This document shows positions 49,805-56,821 of a DNA stretch of 64,000 nt, in pieces (the stretch's first letter is position 1; every line of letters begins with the position of its first letter). The stretch is from Mycolicibacterium mageritense. GTDB taxonomy: Bacteria; Actinomycetota; Actinomycetes; Mycobacteriales; Mycobacteriaceae. The position numbers and the translations under genes were made by a program. The stretch is from the NCBI RefSeq assembly GCF_010727475.1, contig NZ_AP022567.1, forward strand, positions 7,874,001-7,938,000, read 5' to 3'. The notes beneath the pieces were generated by a model. That model was not told the DNA's origin. It saw only the letters and a list, made by a program, of their open reading frames with translations, and made no database searches.

Positions 49805-50617
49805 ATGCGCACACGGATCCGCGCGGCGTTCGTCGCGCTGGCAGCCACGGCGGTGGTGCTGGCCGGTTGCACATCGTCCGGCCAGGCAGGAACGGCTCAT
49901 GGCAGCGTCTTGTCGAAGGTGCTGAGTTCCAAGAAAGTGACGATCGGCGTCTTCGCCGACGCACCGCCGTACGGCGTGATGAACAGCTCCGGGGAATACC
50001 AGGGCTTCGACATCGACAAGGCCAGGGCGCTCGCCGATTCGCTCGGCGCCCAAGTCGAATTCGTCAGCACCACAAACGCCAGCCGAATCCCCATGCTGGA
50101 GACCGGAAAAGCCGACGTCATCATCGCCGCCCTGACCAACCTCGACGAACGTGCCCAGGTGGTCGCCCTCACCCGGCCGTATGCGTCCGAAGGACAGCTC
50201 GTCGTCGTACCCGCCAACAGCCCGATCCACGACTACGCCGACCTCGCAGGGCGCACCGTCGCCGCGACGCGCGGCAGCGTGCCTGCCACGATCCTGGAAA
50301 ACGAATTCCCCGAGGCCAAACCCAACCTTTTCGAAGCCGTCGCCGACTCGATCCAGGCGCTGCGCAGCGGAAAAGTCGACGCACTGATGGAGAGCACCGC
50401 CGTGGTCGCAGGCATCCGTGCCAGCGAAGGCGCTGCGGTACGTGTCCTCGATGCTCCCCCGCTCGCGCCGTCCTTCGTGTCCTTCGGGGTCAAGATGGGC
50501 GACCAAGTCTGGCTGAACTACCTGAACAACTTCATCCTCAACTACAACATCAGCAAGGCCGCCAACGAGTCCTACAACAAGTGGCTCGGCATGGACGTCC
50601 CTGAGCTCATCAAGTAA
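49805..50617 (+). CDS. Amino-acid-type ABC transporter substrate-binding lipoprotein
   Basis: 270 aa. Signal peptide ends in lipobox LAGC (Cys about 22). The fold is SBP_bac_3 (polar amino acids): VTIGVFADAPPYGVMNSSGEYQGFDID, ADVIIAALTNLDERAQVV, LAGRTVAATRGSVPA. AAAGGAAAC precedes the ATG. It captures an amino acid or N-acyl amino acid outside the membrane and hands it to the two permeases encoded next. Confidence 0.9.
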   Translation: MRTRIRAAFVALAATAVVLAGCTSSGQAGTAHGSVLSKVLSSKKVTIGVFADAPPYGVMNSSGEYQGFDIDKARALADSLGAQVEFVSTTNASRIPMLETGKADVIIAALTNLDERAQVVALTRPYASEGQLVVVPANSPIHDYADLAGRTVAATRGSVPATILENEFPEAKPNLFEAVADSIQALRSGKVDALMESTAVVAGIRASEGAAVRVLDAPPLAPSFVSFGVKMGDQVWLNYLNNFILNYNISKAANESYNKWLGMDVPELIK

Positions 50618-50650
50618 CCAGCTGCACGCCAGATCAATTCAGGACACACC

Positions 50651-51313
50651 ATGCAGCTCTACTATGGCGACCTCGTTCCATATCTCGGCCCGTTGGCCAA
50701 AGGCCTCGCGGTCAGCATCGCAGTGAGCCTGGCCGCAACCGTCGCCGGTGGCGCCTTCGGCATCCTGCTCTATGTCGGGCGCACCGCACGCCCGGCGGTA
50801 GTGCGCGTCGCGTCGAGCACCTACATCGAGATCATCCGCAACACCCCACTGCTGCTGCAGCTCTATCTGGTGTACTTCGCGCTGCCGCAGGCCGGCGTGA
50901 ACCTCGATCCGGTCGCAGCGGGCATCCTCACGCTGAGCATCAACAACGCGGCATATATGGCCGAGATCTACCGCGCCGGGTTTCAGTCCGTGCCCACGGG
51001 ACTGCGCGAAGCCGGCGCTGCGCTCGGCCTCAGCCCGCGGGATACGTTCTGGCGGGTCATGTTTCCTCCGGCGATGCGAAATGTCCTGCCCGCCATCACC
51101 AACCAGACCATCCTGCTGTTCCTGGCCTCGTCGATCACCTCGGTGGTCTCACTGCCGGATCTGATGCACGTGATGATGGGGATCACGTCGACCACCTTCC
51201 GCACCATCGAGGCCTTCACCGTCGGCGGCCTGCTGTACTTCAGCGTCGCACTCCTCATCGCGACCACATCGCGTCTCGCCGAAACCCGACTGATCAAGTG
51301 GAAGGTGGCGTGA
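50651..51313 (+). CDS. Amino-acid ABC transporter permease 1 (HisM/GlnP type)
   Basis: 220 aa with about five hydrophobic segments. The family cytoplasmic loop EAGAALGLSPRDTFWRVMFPPAMRNVLPAI contains the EAA motif that contacts the ATPase. N-terminal VYIEIIRNTPLL-like YIEIIRNTPLLLQLYLVYF is typical. Its stop TGA overlaps the next ATG by one base, so the two permeases are coupled and form a heterodimer. Confidence 0.9.
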   Translation: MQLYYGDLVPYLGPLAKGLAVSIAVSLAATVAGGAFGILLYVGRTARPAVVRVASSTYIEIIRNTPLLLQLYLVYFALPQAGVNLDPVAAGILTLSINNAAYMAEIYRAGFQSVPTGLREAGAALGLSPRDTFWRVMFPPAMRNVLPAITNQTILLFLASSITSVVSLPDLMHVMMGITSTTFRTIEAFTVGGLLYFSVALLIATTSRLAETRLIKWKVA

Positions 51314-52020
51314 TGTTCGAAGGACTCGGTACCCAGCACCTGGCACTGCTCTGGCAGGGCGCCCTGGTGACCGTACAAATCTGCGCTCTCTCAGTCCTTT
51401 TCGGAGGCGTGCTGGGCATCATCATCGGGTTGATGTCGACCGGGACGGTCCGCGCCCTGCGCTGGGCGGCTGCCCTGTACGTAGCCGTGATCCGTGGCGT
51501 GCCGGTGCTGCTGGTGATCTTCTTCGTCTACTTCGGGATTCCGCTGCTGGCCCCCGGCACCAGCCTCTCGGAGTACTGGGCCGCCGTCATCGCATTGTCG
51601 GTGTTCGCGTCGGCCTACATCGGCGAACTGGTACGCGGCAGCATCCAGGCGGTGCCCCGCGGGCAGTTCGAGGCGGCCGAGGCGCTCGGGCTTACCTACG
51701 CACAGCGCATGCGCCGGGTGATCCTGCCGCAGGCGGCGCGGGTCGTCGTGCCACCCGGTGTCGGGTTCCTGGTGGTGCTGATCAAGGACAGCTCGCTGGT
51801 CGCGGTGATCGGCCTGATCGAACTGACCAGGGCGGGCAACGTGGTCAGCTCGCTGACCGCCGATCCGATCACCACCTACCTCATCGTCGGTGCCGGCTAT
51901 TTCGTCATCTGCTACGCACTCTCGGCGCTCGCGCGCCGCTACGAGCGCCGGCTCGGATTCCGGGTCAAGGCACCCGAAGTCGGCGAAACCCTCACCCTCA
52001 CCACAGGAGCGAAGAAATGA
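51313..52020 (+). CDS. Amino-acid ABC transporter permease 2
   Basis: 235 aa, ATG at 51313. It shares the His/Glu/Gln permease architecture with its neighbour: VIRGVPVLLVIFFVYFGIP and the EAA loop EAAEALGLTYAQRMRRVILPQAARVVVP. The hydrophilic C-terminus is slightly extended. It overlaps the ATPase gene by 4 bases (ATGA). Confidence 0.9.
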   Translation: MFEGLGTQHLALLWQGALVTVQICALSVLFGGVLGIIIGLMSTGTVRALRWAAALYVAVIRGVPVLLVIFFVYFGIPLLAPGTSLSEYWAAVIALSVFASAYIGELVRGSIQAVPRGQFEAAEALGLTYAQRMRRVILPQAARVVVPPGVGFLVVLIKDSSLVAVIGLIELTRAGNVVSSLTADPITTYLIVGAGYFVICYALSALARRYERRLGFRVKAPEVGETLTLTTGAKK

Positions 52021-52745
52021 TCGAGGTCGACGGGCTGCGGCTGAGCTACGGCAATACCGAAGTGCTACACGGTGTCTCGTGCCATGTCGCGCGGCGTGAG
52101 GTGGTGTGCATCATCGGCGCCTCCGGTTCGGGCAAGAGCACCCTGCTGCGCTGCATGAACGGGCTGGAACGACCCTCGCACGGCCGGATCGTCATCAACG
52201 GTCACACGCTCGGGCCGCAGGAGCGGACCGCGGATCTCGCCGTGGTGCGCCGCGACGTGGGCATGGTGTTCCAGCACTTCAATCTGTTCCCGCACATGAC
52301 GGTCATCGACAACATCTCACTCGCACCGCGGCGCGTGCTCGGCAGGGCTCAGAACGACGCCGAGGCGCGGGCCCGCACCCTGCTGGACCGGGTGGGTCTG
52401 GCCGACAAGGCAGAGGTCTATCCGGACTCGTTGTCGGGTGGCCAGAAACAACGGGTCGCCATCGCCCGCGCCCTGGCGATGGACCCCACGATCATGCTGT
52501 TCGACGAGCCCACCTCGGCGCTGGACCCCGAGATCGTCGGAGAGGTGCTCGCGGTGATGAAAGACCTCGCCGCCGACGGAATGACCATGGTCGTGGTGAC
52601 GCATGAGATGGGATTCGCCCGCGAGGTCTCCGATCGGGTGATCTACATGGACAAGGGGAACATCGTCGAAACCGCGGTACCGACAGAGCTTTTCACCACA
52701 CCGCGGGAAGCCAGAACCCGCGAGTTCCTGAGCAAGGTGCTCTGA
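52017..52745 (+). CDS. Amino-acid ABC transporter ATP-binding protein (GlnQ type)
   Basis: 242 aa. Walker A GASGSGKSTLL, Q-loop VFQHFNLFPHMTV, signature SLSGGQKQRVAIARAL, Walker B IMLFDEPTSALDPE and the H-loop VVVTHEMGFA are complete. It powers the permease pair. It lies one base before the deacylase gene, tying uptake to degradation. Confidence 0.93.
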   Translation: MIEVDGLRLSYGNTEVLHGVSCHVARREVVCIIGASGSGKSTLLRCMNGLERPSHGRIVINGHTLGPQERTADLAVVRRDVGMVFQHFNLFPHMTVIDNISLAPRRVLGRAQNDAEARARTLLDRVGLADKAEVYPDSLSGGQKQRVAIARALAMDPTIMLFDEPTSALDPEIVGEVLAVMKDLAADGMTMVVVTHEMGFAREVSDRVIYMDKGNIVETAVPTELFTTPREARTREFLSKVL

Positions 52746-52746
52746 C

Positions 52747-54336
52747 GTGCCCGCCCTGGATTACCTGCTGACCGGCGCCCAGATCGTCGACGGTACAGGC
52801 GCACCCGCGCGCCGGGCCGATGTCGGCCTGCGCGCCGATCGCATCGCGTTCGTCGGGCTGGCGTCCGATGTCCGGGCGATCACCACGCTGGACTGCACCG
52901 GCATGGTCGTCACGCCGGGGCTCATCGACCCGCACAGCCACAGTGACTGGTCGGTGCTGGGTAATCCCGAGGCCTTCAGCACTATCCACCAGGGTGTCAC
53001 CACCGAAGTGGTCGGCAACTGCGGCGTCACCCACGCCCCGACAGCAGAATCCGACGTCGACGCGACAGCGGGCGCCCTGCGCGCGATGGGTTACGACGGC
53101 CCGGTCGACTGGCGCTCTTTCGGCGACTTCGTCCAACACGTGCACTCGGGCCGGACAGCGCAGAACCTCATGTGGTTCGTCGGGCACACCGCGATCCGCT
53201 CTGCGGCGTGCCAGGCCACCGACCAGTTGCGGGAACAGGCCCGCCTGCTCGAAGAAGCCATGGACGCGGGTGCGATCGGGTTCTCCAGCGGTCTCGAATA
53301 CGGCTCGGGACGCTTCGCCTCGACCGAGGAACTCGTCGCGCTGGCCCGCGTCGCAGGCAGGCGTGACGGTATGTACGCCAGCCACATCCGTAATCGCGAT
53401 GTAGATCTCGACACCGCGGTCGCGGAATTCTTCGATGTCGTCACACGCGGCGGCGTGCGTGCCCAGCTCTCGCATCTCAACGTCCGCCACGGCACCGGAG
53501 CCCAGCCGGGCGCGTGGGCGCGGGCCGCCGAACGCGTCGTCACCGAACGCCGGCGCGGGACCGACGTGTTGGCCGACATGACGCCCTATCCCCACGGCAT
53601 CGGCATGGCCACCGGGCTGCTGCCCGCCTGGCTGGCCGAGCGGCCCGCGGTCGAGGCCGCCGCACTGCTCGCCGACCGCGAGATCCGGGATCAGGCGCGG
53701 GCCGACAGTGACCGCTACTGGCGCTTCGTGCACCGCGGCCAATGGCACCGCGTGCGCCTGGGCGTCAGCGCGACCCATCCCGAGTGGGAAGGCCTGTCGT
53801 TTCCCGAGATCGCCGAGAAGCACGGCGCCGACGAGTGGGAGTGTCTGTTCGACATCCTCACCGCGGCCGGGGCCGACATGGGCAGCGTCCAGTTGATCGG
53901 CGAGTTGTTCACCCCGAGCCACCTCGCCGAGGCGATCGCCCACAACCACTTTCTGCTCGGGGTCGACGCGTTCACCACGTGCCGGCACGGTCCACTCGCC
54001 GGCCGCACGCGCAATCCGCTGTTCTACCACGGGCATACGCACTACCTCGCGCACCACGTGCCGGCAGGCACCCTGTCACTTGAGACCGCGATCCACAAGA
54101 TGACGGGCATGGTCGCCGAGCATTTCGGCATGCCCGACAGGGGCGAACTGCGCACCGGCGCGTTCGCGGACGTCGTCGTGTTCGATCCGGCGATCATCGA
54201 ACGCACCGACACCTGGAGTCTTCCGCAGCGATACGCCGACGCGGCCCGCCACGTCTGGGTGAACGGCGTACCCGTCGTCAGCGACGCGACGCACACCGGC
54301 CGCAGGCCGGGTCGCATGCTCACCCACCGGCCGTGA
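52747..54336 (+). CDS. N-acyl-D-amino-acid deacylase (D-aminoacylase) family amidohydrolase
   Basis: 529 aa starting at GTG 52747. Amidohydrolase superfamily: metal motif DPHSHSDWSVLG (HxH), VVGNCGVTHAP with the Cys typical of D-aminoacylases, SSGLEYGSG, and ASHIRNRD (His). C-terminal Asp in the metal site lies near LGVDAFTTCRHG. It should cleave N-acyl-D-amino acids, or a related N-acyl or D-hydantoin-like amide, to the free amino acid. Its position in an amino-acid ABC operon supports this. Confidence 0.86.
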   Translation: MPALDYLLTGAQIVDGTGAPARRADVGLRADRIAFVGLASDVRAITTLDCTGMVVTPGLIDPHSHSDWSVLGNPEAFSTIHQGVTTEVVGNCGVTHAPTAESDVDATAGALRAMGYDGPVDWRSFGDFVQHVHSGRTAQNLMWFVGHTAIRSAACQATDQLREQARLLEEAMDAGAIGFSSGLEYGSGRFASTEELVALARVAGRRDGMYASHIRNRDVDLDTAVAEFFDVVTRGGVRAQLSHLNVRHGTGAQPGAWARAAERVVTERRRGTDVLADMTPYPHGIGMATGLLPAWLAERPAVEAAALLADREIRDQARADSDRYWRFVHRGQWHRVRLGVSATHPEWEGLSFPEIAEKHGADEWECLFDILTAAGADMGSVQLIGELFTPSHLAEAIAHNHFLLGVDAFTTCRHGPLAGRTRNPLFYHGHTHYLAHHVPAGTLSLETAIHKMTGMVAEHFGMPDRGELRTGAFADVVVFDPAIIERTDTWSLPQRYADAARHVWVNGVPVVSDATHTGRRPGRMLTHRP

Positions 54337-54376
54337 CGTCCACGGCATCAACACCATCCGAGGAGCACCAAAACCA

Positions 54377-55513
54377 ATGAAAATCAGCGGCATTCAGACG
54401 TGTGGCCTGCGCGGCGCCACCCCAGAAGGCGGTTGGTCCAACGAACTGCGTCCCGACGACGTCGTGCACACCCTGGTCGCCGTCCACACGGACAGCGGGC
54501 ACGTGGGGGTCGGTAGTGCGTTCACCACTGAGGGTTTGGTGGCTGCCGCCGTGGATGTGCTTGCGCCGCAACTGATCGGGCAGAGTGCGCTGGAGGCCGA
54601 GCGGCTCACCGAGACGTTGCACCAGAGTGCGTTCTGGATGGGGCGCGGCGGCTCACTCACGCACGCCACGAGTGCGATCGACATCGCGCTGTGGGATCTG
54701 GCCGGCCAGGCCCTCGGTCAACCGGTCGGGCGACTGCTCGGTGGCCGTTACCGGGACCGGGTGCGGCCCTACGCATCGGTGCTCATGGACGAGGCGCCGA
54801 TCATGACCGAAAACCTGTCCGCGCTCGTCGACGAAGGCTTCACCGCGTTCAAGATCGGCTGGTGGAAGTTCGGCCGAGTGGACACCGCAACCGACGAGCG
54901 CACCGTCGCCGCGGCCCGCGAAGCCGTGGGCGAGCGACTGCTGGCCGTCGACGCGGGCGGCTCTGAGGCGTTCTTTCCCGGAGGCTTGTCGTGGGCCAAA
55001 CGCACCGCGGACATGCTGGCGGACTATGGCGTCGCATGGTTCGAAGAGGCGCTGGCCCCCGACGATGTCGACGGATTCGCCGAGTTGAGAAGGCATTCCA
55101 AGGTGCCGATCAGCGGCGGTGAGGTGCTGACCCGGCGTCAGGCGTTCATGCCGTTCCTCGATGCGGGCGCCTTCGACATCGTGCAGCCCGACACCACCAA
55201 GGGCGGAGGCCTGAGCGAATCACGCCGGATCGGCTGGGCTGCCCAGGACCGCGGCATCCGGCTGATCCCGCACGGCTGGAACACCGCGATAGGCCTGGCC
55301 GCCGATCTGCACCTGGCCTCTGCGCTGGCCGCGACCGACCTCGTCGAATACAAGACCGGATCGGCCTACATCGACGAACTCGTGTGCGGCGGATGGGATC
55401 TCGACAGCGACGGAATGCTGGCCGTGCCGGACGGGGCCGGCCTGGGGGTCACCCTCGATGCGGAGGGGCTGCATCGATACGGCACCAACCCGGCCTTCGC
55501 CGCACCGTGCTGA
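54377..55513 (+). CDS. Mandelate-racemase/enolase-superfamily enzyme
   Basis: 378 aa. Metal ligands are VDAGGS (Asp), WFEEAL (Glu) and SGGEVL (Glu). The acid/base dyad is IVQPDTTKGGG (Asp) with LIPHGWNT (His), and the last Glu is DLVEYKTG, so it belongs to the mandelate-racemase subgroup. The usual KxK reads KIG (AFKIGWWKFG): the second Lys is missing. This leaves His as sole strong base and suggests a dehydratase or one-sided reaction. GAGGAG lies upstream of the ATG. Last gene of the GntR-linked operon. Confidence 0.85.
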   Translation: MKISGIQTCGLRGATPEGGWSNELRPDDVVHTLVAVHTDSGHVGVGSAFTTEGLVAAAVDVLAPQLIGQSALEAERLTETLHQSAFWMGRGGSLTHATSAIDIALWDLAGQALGQPVGRLLGGRYRDRVRPYASVLMDEAPIMTENLSALVDEGFTAFKIGWWKFGRVDTATDERTVAAAREAVGERLLAVDAGGSEAFFPGGLSWAKRTADMLADYGVAWFEEALAPDDVDGFAELRRHSKVPISGGEVLTRRQAFMPFLDAGAFDIVQPDTTKGGGLSESRRIGWAAQDRGIRLIPHGWNTAIGLAADLHLASALAATDLVEYKTGSAYIDELVCGGWDLDSDGMLAVPDGAGLGVTLDAEGLHRYGTNPAFAAPC

Positions 55514-55534
55514 CGCCGGCACGGCCAGATCCGC

Positions 55535-56143
55535 TCAGTCGAATTCCGGCGCCTCGGTGCGACTGCGCTTGAGCTCCCAGAAATGCGGGTAGGACGCGAA
55601 GGTCACCGAGGCGTCCCAGAGCTTGCCGGCTTCCTCACCGCGCGGGATGCGCGAGAGCACCGGGCCGAAGAAGGCGACGCCGTTGACGTGGATGGTCGGG
55701 GTGCCGACGTCGTCGCCGACCGCGTCCATGCCCGCGTGATGGCTCTTGCGCAGCGCCTCGTCGTACTTGTCCGACGTGGCGACCTCGGCCAGTTCGGCGG
55801 GCAGGCCGGTCTCCTCCAGCGACTCCCTGATGACGGCCTCGAAATCCTTGTTGTCCTGGTTGTGGATTCGCGTGCCCATCGCGGTGTACAGCGGACCGAG
55901 GATCTCGGGGCCCTTGAGTTCCTCGGCCGCGATGGCCACGCGGACCGGTCCCCACGCCTGCTTCATGAGTTCTTGGTAGTTCTCCGGGAGGTCACGCCCT
56001 TCGTTGAGGACCGCGAGGCTCATCACGTGGAACTGCACCTCGATGTCGCGGACCTTCTCGACTTCGAGGATCCAGCGCGATGTGATCCAGCACCACGGGC
56101 ACAGCGGGTCGAACCAGAAACCTGCAACATCCTTCTGAGCCAT
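55535..56143 (-). CDS. DsbA-fold mycothiol-dependent oxidoreductase (Rv2466c homologue)
   Basis: 202 aa from the ATG at 56143; the preceding in-frame TTG is not needed. N-terminal FWFDPLCPWCWITSRWI has the active-site CPWC (about residues 19-22) of the thioredoxin fold with an inserted helical domain. The M. tuberculosis homologue is a mycothiol-dependent nitroreductase that activates the prodrug TP053 and belongs to the SigH stress regulon. A SigH-like promoter (56190-56217) is visible upstream here. Position next to pepN matches. Confidence 0.9.
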   Translation of the reverse strand: MAQKDVAGFWFDPLCPWCWITSRWILEVEKVRDIEVQFHVMSLAVLNEGRDLPENYQELMKQAWGPVRVAIAAEELKGPEILGPLYTAMGTRIHNQDNKDFEAVIRESLEETGLPAELAEVATSDKYDEALRKSHHAGMDAVGDDVGTPTIHVNGVAFFGPVLSRIPRGEEAGKLWDASVTFASYPHFWELKRSRTEAPEFD

Positions 56144-56189
56144 CAACGTGTCCTCTCGATGTGAGCCGGGTCAGTCCTCCGTCCAGCAC

Positions 56190-56217
56190 AACTCTGCTCC
56201 CTGCGCGGTATGTTCCC
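56190..56217 (-). promoter_or_regulatory. SigH-type promoter of the Rv2466c homologue
   Basis: On the minus strand GGGAACA (56217-56211), a 17-base spacer, then AGTT (56193-56190) match the SigH pattern GGGAAYA-N16-18-cGTT. The spacing to the ATG at 56143 allows a leader of about 40 bases. It predicts induction by thiol-oxidative and heat stress. Confidence 0.65.
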
Positions 56218-56399
56218 GTAGTCGGTAACCATCTTGACGTTCGGTGCGATAGGCATGTCGAGGTCACGGCAACGCCACAGGAAACGCATAGTGTGCGAAC
56301 TTTTACCGAATCGTGTTGTCAATGTGACCAACGTCAACCACTGTTGCCCAAGTGAGCAGAGCGCGTGAAGCGTTCTGCGTGACAGCTGAGGAGCTGAAT

Positions 56400-56783
56400 A
56401 TGGCCGCTCGATCCATCCTCGCCGCCGTCGGCGCCGCTGCGGCCGCCCTCGCGCTGGCCGCTCCGGCCCAGGCCGACCCGGTGGACGACTCGTTCCTGGA
56501 TGCGCTGAACAGCGCGGGCGTGGGCTACAACGACCCGGGCGCGGCGGTCCAACTCGGGCAGGACGTGTGTCCGATGCTGGTCGAGCCGGGGAAGAATTTC
56601 GCGTCGGTCGCGTCCCAGATGCGCGGTAACAGCGGGATGTCGCCCGAGATGGCGTCGTTCTTCACGGGCATCGCGATCCAGATGTACTGCCCCCAGATGA
56701 TGTCGTCGATCAGTGACGGATCGATCCTGAACAACCTCGGCGCCCTCAACGGACTCGCCGGAATGGCCGGCTTCCCCCAGTAG
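56400..56783 (+). CDS. Exported DUF732-family protein
   Basis: 127 aa from the ATG at 56400 after GAGGAGCTG. A signal peptide is cleaved after AQA (about residue 28). The mature part starts DPVDDSFLDALNSAGVGYNDPGAAVQLGQDVC, the hallmark of mycobacterial DUF732, with a second Cys in MYCPQMM probably forming a disulfide. Function unknown; exported to the envelope or medium. Confidence 0.85.
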   Translation: MAARSILAAVGAAAAALALAAPAQADPVDDSFLDALNSAGVGYNDPGAAVQLGQDVCPMLVEPGKNFASVASQMRGNSGMSPEMASFFTGIAIQMYCPQMMSSISDGSILNNLGALNGLAGMAGFPQ

Positions 56784-56821
56784 CCGAAGCCCGCCGAACG
56801 CCCAGCCACTAGGTTGGACGG

